Assembly: GCA_008638205.1 (NCBI GenBank)
Contig: VTPO01000003.1
Coordinates: forward strand, 19,924 to 83,923
Direction: 5' to 3'
Length of the DNA stretch: 64,000 bases
DNA from: Pelagibacteraceae bacterium
Lineage (GTDB): Bacteria; Pseudomonadota; Alphaproteobacteria; Pelagibacterales; Pelagibacteraceae
Below are positions 34,220 through 42,316 of this stretch, piece by piece (the stretch's first letter is position 1; each line of letters begins with the position of its first letter). The translations under genes were made by a program, and so were the position numbers. Under the pieces are notes generated by a model that saw only the letters and a list, made by a program, of their open reading frames with translations, was not told where the DNA came from and ran no database searches.

Positions 34220-36031
34220 TTAGCTTTTAGAAGCACGTTTTCTTTCGTGCTCTAGTAAAAATTTTTTTCTTAGTCTTAAGTGTTGAGGGGTGACTTCTAA
34301 TAACTCATCTTCATTAATGTAAGCCATTAACTCTTCTAAATTCATAATAACCGGCGGTATCAGAGATACTGCTTCGTCATGGCCAGATGTACGCATGTTC
34401 GTAAGTTGCTTTCCTTTCATGACATTAATAACTAGATCATTTTCTCTAGAATGTTCTCCAACAATCATTCCTTGATATACTTCTGTGTTATGAGAAACAA
34501 ACATTTTACCTCTCTCCTGAAGTTTCCAAATAGCAAAAGCAACTGCCTTTCCTGTATCAATTGATATTAAAGCTCCACTTCTTCTTCCAATAATTTCACC
34601 TTTAAATGGTCCATAAGAATGAAAAATTCTGTTTAGAACTCCTGTGCCTTTGGTGTCTGTTAAAAATCTACTTTGATATCCAATTAGCCCTCTAGATGGT
34701 GCCTTAAAAATAATACGTTTTTTTGCAGCTCCAGTGTCTTTCATGTCTGTCATCTCAGCTTTACGCTGATTCATATTATCGATTACGCTACTTGCATATT
34801 CTTCATCCACATCAATAGTGACTTCTTCCATTGGCTCTAATTTTTGACCATCTTCTGTTTTATATAAAACTTTTGGTCTCGACACAGTTAGTTCAAAACC
34901 TTCTCTTCTCATGGTTTCAATCAAAACTCCAATTTGTAGCTCTCCTCTACCACCAATCTCGAAAGCATCTTTGCCATCATTTTCTCTAAAAGTAATTGCA
35001 ACATTGCTTTCTGCTTCTTTCATTAATCGTTCACGAATAACTGTTGATGTAACTTTTTTTCCATCTTTCCCAGCAAAGGGAGAGTCATTAACTGTTATAG
35101 TAACTGACATAGTTGGAGGATCAATTGGAGTAGATTGCAATGGTTCTTCAACTGCCACATCACAAATAGTATCTGCAACTGAAGCATCTGCTAATCCAGC
35201 AATACAAACAATATCACCAGCAGAAACCGTTTCCGCAGGAATTCTTTCTGTACCAGCAAAAGTAAAAAGTTTAGTTAATCTTCCAGTATCCACTTCTTCG
35301 CCTTTTAAATTAATAGCTTTTACATTATCGTTCATTTTTGCAGTTCCATGAATAACCCGTCCTACTAAACATCTTCCTAAATAAGAATCTGCACTAAGCA
35401 ATGTAACCAACATCGCAAAAGGTCTTTCTTTGTCGACTTTTGGTTCTGACACATGCTTTAAAATTAAATCTAATAGTGGGTGTAAATTTTCTCTTGGATC
35501 TTCTAATTCTTTTGCACACCATCCTGCTCTTCCAGATGCATACAAAATAGGAAAATCTAACTGTTCGTCTGTTGCGTCTAGAGAAACAAATAAATCAAAA
35601 ACTTCATCAATAACTTCTTTGGGTCTGCCATCGGGTCTGTCAATTTTATTAATAACGACAATGGGTCTTAGGCCTTGCTTCAATGCTTTTCCTAAAACAA
35701 ATTTTGTCTGCGGCATTGGACCTTCTGCTGCATCAACCAAAAGAATGACACCGTCTGTCATTCCAAGAACACGCTCTACTTCTCCACCAAAATCTGCGTG
35801 ACCTGGCGTGTCAATAATATTCATTCGAACGTCTTTCCACATCACCGATGTAGGTTTTGCAAGAATAGTAATTCCTCTTTCTTTTTCTAAATCACCAGAA
35901 TCCATTAACCGTTCAGCTACGGCCTCATTGTCTCGAAACATTCCACTTTGCTTCATAATATTATCAAGCAAGGTTGTTTTTCCGTGGTCAACGTGGGCAA
36001 TAATAGCGATATTTCTTAACTTTAATTCCAT
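34220..36031 (-). CDS. typA: Ribosome-associated translational GTPase BipA/TypA
   Basis: A 603-residue GTPase that helps 50S assembly and stress or cold adaptation. G1 is AHVDHGKTTL, switch II is DTPGHADFGGEVER, G4 is NKIDR and G5 is YASG; EF-G-like domains III and V follow, then the BipA-specific C-terminal domain (MRTSGHDEAVSLIPP, LLEVTPQHLRLRKK). It is on the same strand as the small basic gene and cspA upstream, a reasonable cold-adaptation context. Confidence 0.98.
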   Translation of the reverse strand: MELKLRNIAIIAHVDHGKTTLLDNIMKQSGMFRDNEAVAERLMDSGDLEKERGITILAKPTSVMWKDVRMNIIDTPGHADFGGEVERVLGMTDGVILLVDAAEGPMPQTKFVLGKALKQGLRPIVVINKIDRPDGRPKEVIDEVFDLFVSLDATDEQLDFPILYASGRAGWCAKELEDPRENLHPLLDLILKHVSEPKVDKERPFAMLVTLLSADSYLGRCLVGRVIHGTAKMNDNVKAINLKGEEVDTGRLTKLFTFAGTERIPAETVSAGDIVCIAGLADASVADTICDVAVEEPLQSTPIDPPTMSVTITVNDSPFAGKDGKKVTSTVIRERLMKEAESNVAITFRENDGKDAFEIGGRGELQIGVLIETMRREGFELTVSRPKVLYKTEDGQKLEPMEEVTIDVDEEYASSVIDNMNQRKAEMTDMKDTGAAKKRIIFKAPSRGLIGYQSRFLTDTKGTGVLNRIFHSYGPFKGEIIGRRSGALISIDTGKAVAFAIWKLQERGKMFVSHNTEVYQGMIVGEHSRENDLVINVMKGKQLTNMRTSGHDEAVSLIPPVIMNLEELMAYINEDELLEVTPQHLRLRKKFLLEHERKRASKS

Positions 36032-36102
36032 ATTTTCGATTGTTAATACATGTTGTTTTTTTAAAATCCAGTGAATTTTTTAATTTCGTTTAGTAAAAAA
36101 AA

Positions 36103-36324
36103 TTAATTGTCAGGATTGGTTAGATCGTCCAAAGTAATTGTTTTATTAATATCGTGCATCTCTACACGTTTTTCTCTGGGAGCACTTGTAAAAGATGGAG
36201 TGGTGGTAGTGGTAGTTAAGGGGGCCCGCTTCAATTTTTTAGAAGCTAAACGACTTTTTCGTTTTTGCTCCTTTTGCATAGCACGTTCACCACGCTTTGC
36301 TTTGTAATTGTAGTGTATGCCCAA
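36103..36324 (-). CDS. Lysine-rich hypothetical protein downstream of cspA, 73 residues
   Basis: The 73-residue protein has a highly basic first half (KAKRGERAMQKEQKRKSRLA), a Thr-rich linker and an acidic tail ending TLDDLTNPDN. The start is a TTG at 36322-36324 with an ideal AGGAGG Shine-Dalgarno sequence at 6 nt spacing, which strongly supports translation despite the rare start. It lies 31 nt after cspA and is probably co-transcribed. The family is unknown; RNA or ribosome association is only an inference. Confidence 0.7.
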   Translation of the reverse strand: MGIHYNYKAKRGERAMQKEQKRKSRLASKKLKRAPLTTTTTTPSFTSAPREKRVEMHDINKTITLDDLTNPDN

Positions 36325-36355
36325 AACGGGCCTCCTAACTATTTTACGATTGGGA

Positions 36356-36562
36356 TTATTCTTGCTTTAGATTTACTGCAGAAGGTCCTTTAGGTCCATC
36401 TTCAACATCAAAATTTATAGAACTTCCTTCATCTAAGTAATCTAAGCCAGCCGCTTGGACTGCAGAGATATGTACGAAAACATCTTTTTTTCCGTCTTCG
36501 CGTTCAATGAAACCAAAACCTTTTTTTTCATTAAACCATTTTACTTTTCCTTTTAGACTCAT
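36356..36562 (-). CDS. cspA: Cold-shock protein
   Basis: A 68-residue CSD/OB-fold RNA chaperone. Both RNP motifs are intact: [15 protein letters not shown] (RNP1 K-G-F-G-F-I) and DVFVHISAV (RNP2 V-F-V-H). It melts RNA structure and acts in transcription antitermination. The 144 nt upstream leader contains a short hairpin with ATTTGT/ACAAAT arms (36596-36611), the kind of leader often involved in cold induction, but no cold box was identified. Confidence 0.97.
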   Translation of the reverse strand: MSLKGKVKWFNEKKGFGFIEREDGKKDVFVHISAVQAAGLDYLDEGSSINFDVEDGPKGPSAVNLKQE

Positions 36563-36706
36563 TTTGTACTTTCTTGTTAGTATTAGTAATTATGCATTTG
36601 TATAAACAAATACAGATCGTTTTAGATAGAAAAATATCATCAAAGTCAAACTATGATCTTTATAGGAAAATAAGTGTTACTAGGCCTATATAATAGAGGA
36701 CTGCAA

Positions 36707-37066
36707 TTATTCTTTATTAGTTAACTGGTCTTTATTCTTTAAAAATAGGCAATAAGCGATTACCTCATACAACAAATGGAATGCTGTAAAAATTACCGGC
36801 AAGCTAAATATTTTGGATAGAATTCGGTATCTAGGTATTTTGGACCACACAATTAAGAATGCTTTTGCTCCAGAATACAAAGTTCCATTTTCAATCACAT
36901 GCATTCTTCTTAACAAGCTAGCTTTATCTAAATTAGTACTAACACTTGCGTCGTGATTATTTGTAATATCAATAAAGTCAAATTCGTCTTTAGTAATTTT
37001 TTTATAGTGATTAATTTCAGTTTTGCAGATACTGCAGGAATGATTGTAAAAAACTTTTGTGATCAT
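36707..37066 (-). CDS. DCC-family thiol-disulphide oxidoreductase-like protein (DUF393)
   Basis: A 119-residue thioredoxin-like protein with the redox motif CSIC at residues 11-14 (YNHSCSIC) in place of the family D-x-x-C-x-x-C, then DITNN and the MHVIENGTLYSGAKAFLIVW segment typical of DUF393. The C-terminus is hydrophobic and may touch the membrane. The precise redox partner is unknown. It is transcribed away from the truncated gene copy at 37095. Confidence 0.85.
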   Translation of the reverse strand: MITKVFYNHSCSICKTEINHYKKITKDEFDFIDITNNHDASVSTNLDKASLLRRMHVIENGTLYSGAKAFLIVWSKIPRYRILSKIFSLPVIFTAFHLLYEVIAYCLFLKNKDQLTNKE

Positions 37067-37094
37067 AATATAATCTTATAATCTATTTAAAAAT

Positions 37095-37163
37095 ATGAAC
37101 AAAGAAAATGCAAGCAGACTGTGGAAAATAATACAGGAAGCTGGCGATTATTTGGGGTGCTAG
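37095..37163 (+). pseudogene. Truncated tandem copy of the 37322 gene
   Basis: The 22-residue frame MNKENASRLWKIIQEAGDYL followed by GC and a stop matches the first 20 residues of the intact gene at 37322 with two conservative changes; about 85 percent of bases agree by eye. The remaining 55 codons are absent and the sequence runs into 10-bp tandem repeats. It is a partial duplication or decayed paralogue. Confidence 0.8.
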
Positions 37164-37167
37164 AGGT

Positions 37168-37207
37168 ACACACTACTTCACACTAGCTCACACTACCTCG
37201 CACTAGT
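37168..37207. repeat. Four tandem 10-bp repeats, CACTAS-type
   Basis: Four consecutive 10-nt units start with CACTA or a close variant and follow the pattern CACTASYTCA, immediately after the truncated gene copy. The period equals about one helical turn, so all units face the same side of DNA. They lie about 115 nt upstream of the intact gene. They may be iterated protein-binding sites or a simple slippage product. Confidence 0.65.
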
Positions 37208-37321
37208 TATGCGGGCTATTTAACTTTCATTAAAAATAAATTGCTTAAAGACTCATCAATTTAAGAAATAAACTAGATATATGACTAGATATATTTGAGA
37301 TAAAACAAAGTTTTAGGTTGT

Positions 37322-37549
37322 ATGAACAAAGAAAACGCAAGTAAACTCTGGAAAATTATTCAGGATGCTGGCGATTATTTACAAGGTCAGTTACCAGATC
37401 ACCCCAATCATCCCAAAGGTAGAAATCCTTACGCACATGTTGCCCTTTGCGTTAAAAATAAATTTAACAATAGCTACAAAGATATTGAGGATGAAAAGTT
37501 TAATGAAGTAACGAATTATATTGAATTCTTAAAACAGAATCCTAATTAA
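37322..37549 (+). CDS. Conserved-looking small protein, phage antirepressor C-terminal-like
   Basis: A 75-residue soluble protein. The second half (VKNKFNNSYKDIEDEKFNEV followed by YIEFL) resembles the short helical domain at the end of phage antirepressors of the ORF6C kind (K-x-F-x-x-S-Y-K-D-I-P). The first half has the Pro/His-rich segment PDHPNHPKGRNPYAHV. The function is not known, and the phage link is my inference from pattern only. A truncated copy lies 159 nt upstream. The end overlaps the convergent periplasmic gene by 8 bp. Confidence 0.65.
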   Translation: MNKENASKLWKIIQDAGDYLQGQLPDHPNHPKGRNPYAHVALCVKNKFNNSYKDIEDEKFNEVTNYIEFLKQNPN

Positions 37550-38204
37550 GACTTATTATTTCATAACGCCAAATTCCTTTTTGATTAAGAATTTGTCTTG
37601 CAATAGCCATATCTTTTTTTCGATACCATATTTGGGTATCTAGTCCTTCTCCCTTGATATTAAAAACTGAAGTTTTAGTTGTCTGCCCTTTTACTTCTAT
37701 TGTTTCATTTTTGAGAAAAGTAACTTTTTGATTTCGCATCTTACAAGTGATGCCTGAAATTTGTGTATTTTTTTTTAAAATTTCATGGTTCCAATAAGAA
37801 GAAATTGCAAAATCTTTATTTAAAGAGCCTTTGTAATTAGTTCCCTCTATTAAATAATTTTTATTATTTTGTACCTCTATATTGCAAAATTTCAATTTTC
37901 CATTATCGGAAGTTTTAGAATTAAATCTAAATAGAAGTCCGTCCTGATCGTATACTTCTGTGCCTTCAGATTGGTATTTATAAAATGAAATCCCTAGTTT
38001 TTTAATTTCAAACTGAATCTCATTTTTAACCGTTAACATTCCTCTGTCTCTACTAAAAATAATATTATGATAACCAACCTTGTTATCGTTTCTATATATT
38101 TCAAATTTTATTTCGTTTAAATGTGCATAATGCTGGATATGAGCATTGGATATTCCAATAAGCATAAGCACAAAAACAATTATTAAAGAGATAATTTTAT
38201 TCAT
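37542..38204 (-). CDS. Periplasmic DUF6134-like protein
   Basis: A 220-residue protein with a clear signal peptide (MNKIISLIIVFVLMLIGISNA, cleaved after about residue 21). The mature part is beta-rich, with repeated strand patterns such as FEIYRNDNKVGYHNIIF (family V/I-G-x-H) and YKYQSEGTEVY. This matches the alphaproteobacterial DUF6134/DUF3108-type periplasmic beta-barrel-like proteins. No catalytic residues are evident. Function is unknown. Confidence 0.65.
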   Translation of the reverse strand: MNKIISLIIVFVLMLIGISNAHIQHYAHLNEIKFEIYRNDNKVGYHNIIFSRDRGMLTVKNEIQFEIKKLGISFYKYQSEGTEVYDQDGLLFRFNSKTSDNGKLKFCNIEVQNNKNYLIEGTNYKGSLNKDFAISSYWNHEILKKNTQISGITCKMRNQKVTFLKNETIEVKGQTTKTSVFNIKGEGLDTQIWYRKKDMAIARQILNQKGIWRYEIISLN

Positions 38205-38285
38205 TAAGAAAACTTATACTTTGTATTTAATTGTAAAAAAAATTAAAAATAAGTTACATGCTATTTTGAACAAAATACCGCAGGC

Positions 38286-38360
38286 ATGGATATTGTTAAT
38301 ACTTACGTTGTCTTAAATCTATACGCCAAAATCTTAGGTGTTATATTAAAAATTCTATGA
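38286..38360 (+). CDS. Possible short upstream peptide of udgB, 24 residues
   Basis: The frame MDIVNTYVVLNLYAKILGVI plus LKIL ends with TGA that overlaps the udgB ATG (ATGA). The peptide would be hydrophobic. The overlap and the 4-nt coupling style are like true gene pairs in this window, but no clear ribosome-binding site precedes it, so it may be chance. Confidence 0.25.
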   Translation: MDIVNTYVVLNLYAKILGVILKIL

Positions 38361-39037
38361 AGATAAGTTTAGATAATTTAAATCAAACAATTACCAATTG
38401 CTCTAAGTGCCCGAGATTAGTTGCTTTTAGAAAAAAAATTTCAAAAGAAAAAAGGAAACAATACCGTAATCAAATCTACTGGGGGAAACCTACTCCTGGA
38501 TTTGGCGATAAAAAATCAAAAATAATCATTTTTGGTCTCGCGCCAGCAGCTCACGGAGCTACTAGAACGGGCCGTGTATTTACTGGAGATAAATCAGGAG
38601 ATCTTCTGTTTAAGTGCCTTTACAAAGCGGGTCTATCTAATCAATCAACCTCTACCGATATTAACGATGGTTTAAAACTATCCTGCTTTATAACCAATGT
38701 TTTAAAATGTGTGCCTCCAGGAGATAAGCCAGAATTAAAAGAATTATTAAACTGTTCTAAATTTTTGGAAGGAGAACTACATATCCTAAGAGAGGCCAAA
38801 ATTTTGGTTACAATTGGTAAAGTAGCTTTCGATGAAATATTAAAATTTTATCAAAGAAAATATTCGCTTGATAAAAAAAATTATATTTTTGGTCATGGTA
38901 AAAAATATAAACTTCCAGATGGGAAGTTGTTAGTAAGCTCTTACCATACCTCTCCAAGAAATTTTAATACAGGCTTAATAAATGAAAGGAAAATTACAAA
39001 TCTTTTTAAATTAGTAAAAAAATTAAAAATTAATTAG
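38357..39037 (+). CDS. udgB: Uracil-DNA glycosylase, family 5 (UdgB)
   Basis: A 226-residue base-excision-repair enzyme that removes uracil and some deaminated bases. It has the 4Fe-4S cysteines (CSKC at residues 15-18, then KC and NC in VLKCVPPGDKPELKELLNC), motif A GLAPAAHGATRTGRVFTGD, which is diagnostic for family 5 (no catalytic Asp/Asn as in other UDGs), and motif B SYHTSPRN, where the usual H-P is H-T. Its end overlaps convergent lrgB by 15 bp. Confidence 0.92.
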   Translation: MKISLDNLNQTITNCSKCPRLVAFRKKISKEKRKQYRNQIYWGKPTPGFGDKKSKIIIFGLAPAAHGATRTGRVFTGDKSGDLLFKCLYKAGLSNQSTSTDINDGLKLSCFITNVLKCVPPGDKPELKELLNCSKFLEGELHILREAKILVTIGKVAFDEILKFYQRKYSLDKKNYIFGHGKKYKLPDGKLLVSSYHTSPRNFNTGLINERKITNLFKLVKKLKIN

Positions 39038-39751
39038 TTTAAATAATAGTGGTATTAAAATAGATGTCGCAATTCCACTTAAGCCCAGAGCTAATGCGGC
39101 AAATACACCTGCGGTTTTATTTTTGCTCATAGCCCTAGCAGTCCCTATTCCATGACTAGCAAGTCCAAAAGCAAATCCTCGTGCAGTCATATCTTTTACT
39201 CTCAATATATCTAAAGCAAATGTACCAAAAGAAGCTCCTACAATTCCTGTGATGATTGTAATAATTGCGGTTAAAGAAGGAACGCCCCCTATAAGCTCCG
39301 AGATACCCATGGCAATAGGAGCGGTAACAGATCGTGGCATCATACTATAAATAATTTCAAGATCTAAATTCATTAATTTTGCAAAAAAGTAAGTACTGAA
39401 AATTGCAAATAAAGAACCTAGGACAAGTGAAATAAAAATACTTCCTGATTCTTTTTTTATTAGATGAATTTGTTTGTAAATGGGTATGGCCAAAGCAACG
39501 GTAGCTGGCCCCAACATAAAATGAATAAACTTTGCTCCATTAAAATACCTTTCGTAAGAAACATCCGTAACAATTAAAACGCCCGATACAATTAATATAG
39601 AAATAGCAACTGGATTCACTAATGGGTTTAGCTTAGATTTTTTATAAAAATAATTTCCAATTAAAAAAGCGCCAATAGTTAAGGTAAGCCAAAACAGAGG
39701 TTCTGCCTGTAAATAAACCCAAATATTATATAATTTATTTTTTTCTATCAT
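39023..39751 (-). CDS. lrgB: LrgB/CidB family membrane protein
   Basis: A polytopic protein of about 242 residues. Family marks include NPVAISILIV, FMLGPATVALAIPIYKQ and SHGIGTARAM near the C-terminus. With LrgA it forms a holin/antiholin-like pair; recent work on homologues links such pairs to pyruvate or other small organic acid transport. The frame extends 51 nt further upstream, but the ATG at 39751 gives a normal N-terminus and a 17 bp overlap with lrgA. Confidence 0.93.
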   Translation of the reverse strand: MIEKNKLYNIWVYLQAEPLFWLTLTIGAFLIGNYFYKKSKLNPLVNPVAISILIVSGVLIVTDVSYERYFNGAKFIHFMLGPATVALAIPIYKQIHLIKKESGSIFISLVLGSLFAIFSTYFFAKLMNLDLEIIYSMMPRSVTAPIAMGISELIGGVPSLTAIITIITGIVGASFGTFALDILRVKDMTARGFAFGLASHGIGTARAMSKNKTAGVFAALALGLSGIATSILIPLLFKLINF

Positions 39752-40118
39752 TTTTTTTAAATCGATTATTGATGGCTTCCATAACAAGCGCTGTAAAACC
39801 AATAGTTAAAATAGTACTAAAAAAAATGACACCTAAAACCTCGATATAATTTTTTTCTAAATAAGAAAGATGCATCACAACACCCACTCCTATTGGTACA
39901 AACAACAAGGAAAGATAATTTGAAATATGAATAGCTGTTGAACTAATTTCATTTTTTACTTTATTAACAAAAAGATTTTTATTATTTTTTAACAATATAA
40001 AGCTAATTAATAAAAGAATTAGGCCAATAACTGGTCCTGGAACGGTAAGTTCAAAATATTTTTGAGCAGACTCACCAATAAGCTGAAACAGGAAAATTAT
40101 AAAAATACTTTTTAACAC
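39735..40118 (-). CDS. lrgA: LrgA/CidA family holin-like protein
   Basis: A 127-residue protein with four membrane helices. The conserved LrgA block is VPGPVIGLILLL at about residues 27-38 and SLLFVPIGVGVV at about 70-81. It precedes and overlaps lrgB, the standard lrgAB operon order. No LytTR or LysR regulator gene accompanies it here. Confidence 0.93.
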   Translation of the reverse strand: MLKSIFIIFLFQLIGESAQKYFELTVPGPVIGLILLLISFILLKNNKNLFVNKVKNEISSTAIHISNYLSLLFVPIGVGVVMHLSYLEKNYIEVLGVIFFSTILTIGFTALVMEAINNRFKKNDRKK

Positions 40119-40162
40119 TCTCTTCCTCCTATTTGTGATGGACTATGTCTGAAATATAAAAA

Positions 40163-40756
40163 CTAATCTAATTGAGAGGCAACAAATTCCCAGTTAGCAA
40201 GATCATTAACAAAAGCTTTTAAGTAGTCGGGTCTTCTATTTCGATAATCAACATAATAAGAATGCTCCCACACATCACAACCGAAGATAGGTTTCATGTT
40301 ATCGACCAAGGGATTAGATGCGTTGGCAGTTTTAGTAACTACTAGTTTTCCATTATTAATGGCTAACCAGGCCCAGCCAGATCCAAACTGTGTAGTGCCT
40401 GCTTGAATAAAATCTTGTTTGAATTGATCTACACTCCCAAAGTCTGAAATAATTCTTTTTTCTAGTTCGGGTGGCATTGCACCACCGCCCTTTGGCTTCA
40501 TACAATTCCAAAATAAAATATGATTCCAATGCTGTCCTGCATTGTTAAAAATCCCGGCTTTAGAAGTGTCCGCTGCAGTCTTGCTAATAATTTCTTCTAA
40601 AGACAATCCAGAAAGATCTGTGTCTTTAACAAAGTTATTCAAGTTAGTAATGTATGTTTGGTGATGTTTGCCGTGATGAAGATCAAGAGTCTCTTCAGAC
40701 ATTACTGGAGCTAAAGCATTTTTGGGGTAGTTTAAAGTTGGAAGTTCAAATGTCAT
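40163..40756 (-). CDS. sodB: Superoxide dismutase (Fe type)
   Basis: A 197-residue cytoplasmic Fe/Mn-SOD. Metal ligands are the His in LHHGKHH, His in QHWNH, Asp in CDVWEHSY and the final His of that motif. The FNNAGQHWNH segment, with a Gln donated from the N-terminal half, marks an iron enzyme. It detoxifies superoxide to peroxide and oxygen. The TVP38-like gene lies 3 nt upstream on the same strand. Confidence 0.97.
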   Translation of the reverse strand: MTFELPTLNYPKNALAPVMSEETLDLHHGKHHQTYITNLNNFVKDTDLSGLSLEEIISKTAADTSKAGIFNNAGQHWNHILFWNCMKPKGGGAMPPELEKRIISDFGSVDQFKQDFIQAGTTQFGSGWAWLAINNGKLVVTKTANASNPLVDNMKPIFGCDVWEHSYYVDYRNRRPDYLKAFVNDLANWEFVASQLD

Positions 40757-40759
40757 AAT

Positions 40760-41470
40760 TTATTTTCTAAAATATTTTTTTTTTAAATAGTTAGTAAATA
40801 GTACCATAAAACCCATTCCCAATAAAGGAAGAAATATTTCTGGAGTATAAAATAAATCAAAACTCAATTGTTTATTATTTTCAAATGCCCCTGCAAATCC
40901 GCTGGCAATACTAACAGAGATAATAATGGGCACTAATTCTCCAAAAAAAGTGGCTAAAAAAAAATTCTTTACTTTCATATTAAACAAAACTGGCATGATA
41001 TTTTTAACTGGAAAAGGAATTCCAGGAATGACACGAATAAAAAAGAAATAACTAAATTCATTATCATTAAAGTGTTTTGTTAGTGAAGAAAATCTGTTGC
41101 TTAGATACTGATAAACTAAATCTTTGAAATAATGATTAGCAAATACATAAAGAAGTGTGGCTCCTATAGAAAATGAAACAATGGAAATAATTGATCCCCA
41201 CACTACCCCAAAAGCAAAGCCAGCAATAATTACCATAGGCAATCCAAACCCCATGAGAAATACCCATAGAATTGCAACTAAAAAATAGATAGCTGACAAT
41301 AAAATAAAGTTTTGGTCTCTAAAATTGAATATTTCTTCTTTATTGTTTTTTAAAAACTCTAGATCTAAAAAGGAATTAGCCCCATAATAAAAAAACAGAA
41401 CCACCACTCCAGTCACAATAGATAAATAGGCAAGGCCTATCCCTATTTTTAGCTTAGAAAATTTTTTCAT
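40760..41470 (-). CDS. TVP38/TMEM64 family (VTT/DedA-type) membrane protein
   Basis: A 236-residue integral membrane protein. The VTT-domain signature includes GFGLPMVIIAGFAFGVVWG (about residues 70-88) and FFFIRVIPGIPFPVKNIMPV, with the conserved R-x-x-P-G-x-P segment. DedA/TVP38 relatives include flippases for undecaprenyl phosphate or phospholipids; the exact role is not shown here. It sits 3 nt upstream of sodB. Confidence 0.88.
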   Translation of the reverse strand: MKKFSKLKIGIGLAYLSIVTGVVVLFFYYGANSFLDLEFLKNNKEEIFNFRDQNFILLSAIYFLVAILWVFLMGFGLPMVIIAGFAFGVVWGSIISIVSFSIGATLLYVFANHYFKDLVYQYLSNRFSSLTKHFNDNEFSYFFFIRVIPGIPFPVKNIMPVLFNMKVKNFFLATFFGELVPIIISVSIASGFAGAFENNKQLSFDLFYTPEIFLPLLGMGFMVLFTNYLKKKYFRK

Positions 41471-41558
41471 ATATTGATATTTAATACTTAATTTATCCTG
41501 TACATCCTAAATCGAATTACCTATAAATAGCGAAAATTTAAATATAGCAAATATAGCA

Positions 41559-41693
41559 ATGAAACGTACATTTCAACCAAGCAAAAAAGTAAGAGCTAGA
41601 AGACACGGATTCCGTTCGCGAATGGCTACTAAAAGTGGAGTAAAAGTCATAGCAAGAAGAAGAGCAAAAGGTAGAAAAAGAATATCTGCTTAG
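41559..41693 (+). CDS. rpmH: 50S ribosomal protein L34
   Basis: A 44-residue, strongly basic protein beginning [20 protein letters not shown] and ending [11 protein letters not shown], the unmistakable L34 sequence. It binds 23S rRNA. It is followed after 4 nt by rnpA, the almost universal rpmH-rnpA pair. An antisense frame over the same region is only a shadow. Confidence 0.97.
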   Translation: MKRTFQPSKKVRARRHGFRSRMATKSGVKVIARRRAKGRKRISA

Positions 41694-41697
41694 TGCA

Positions 41698-42057
41698 ATG
41701 GCAGCTTCCATCCAATTTGAAAGTCTTTCTGGCAATACTGAATTTAAACAGATTTTAAAAAGTAAAAAAGTAATATCAAAACTATTTACGATTTATTATA
41801 GAAAACTAGAGCAAGAACTGAGCAATAATCGAAAAGTAGTGTTAAGCTGTGTTTCTGCAAAAAAACTTGGTAACGCAGTCAAAAGAAATAAAATTAGAAG
41901 AAGATTAAAAATGGCAACCAGAAAAGCAATTGTAGAACTGAGCTCTTCATTTAACAAAAAATATAAATACGCAATTTTTGCAAAAGCAAAAGTATATGAC
42001 GAGAACTTTCAAAATTTAGTAGAAGAGCTGAAGAGCAAATTTAAAGAAACAAATTAA
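41698..42057 (+). CDS. rnpA: Ribonuclease P protein component
   Basis: A 119-residue basic protein that assists the RNase P RNA in 5' maturation of tRNA precursors. The RNR signature is [16 protein letters not shown] at about residues 58-73. Its position between rpmH and yidD confirms the call. The RNase P RNA gene is not in the window. Confidence 0.95.
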   Translation: MAASIQFESLSGNTEFKQILKSKKVISKLFTIYYRKLEQELSNNRKVVLSCVSAKKLGNAVKRNKIRRRLKMATRKAIVELSSSFNKKYKYAIFAKAKVYDENFQNLVEELKSKFKETN

Positions 42058-42067
42058 AAGCTTATTT

Positions 42068-42316
42068 ATGAATCAATTCTTGAGTCAATGCGTCATCAAT
42101 ATAATAAAGGGTTATAAATATTTAATTTCTCCTTTGTTGCATCATTCTTGTAGATTTGAACCGACATGTTCTGATTATTTTATAGATTCAGTTAAAGTGC
42201 ATGGTTGTTTTAAAGGTTGTGGCAAGGGAATTCTCCGAATATTAAAATGTCATCCCCTTACTTGGTTGGGTGGTAGCGCTGGATACGATCCTGTACAGAA
42301 AGAAAAGAATATATAA
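42068..42316 (+). CDS. yidD: Membrane protein insertion efficiency factor YidD
   Basis: An 82-residue protein with the family core [22 protein letters not shown] and [10 protein letters not shown], including the conserved cysteines and CxxD. It is thought to help YidC-dependent insertion at the membrane. The stop overlaps the yidC ATG by one base (TAATG). Confidence 0.95.
   Translation: MNQFLSQCVINIIKGYKYLISPLLHHSCRFEPTCSDYFIDSVKVHGCFKGCGKGILRILKCHPLTWLGGSAGYDPVQKEKNI

Noticed and set aside
39752..39802. Longer LrgB start
   Set aside because: The extra residues come from lrgA sequence read in another frame; the ATG at 39751 fits the family better.
41495..41515. TTATCCTGTACA resembling a DnaA box before rpmH
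   Set aside because: Only one imperfect match and no cluster of boxes or AT-rich unwinding element distinct from background, so no origin is claimed.
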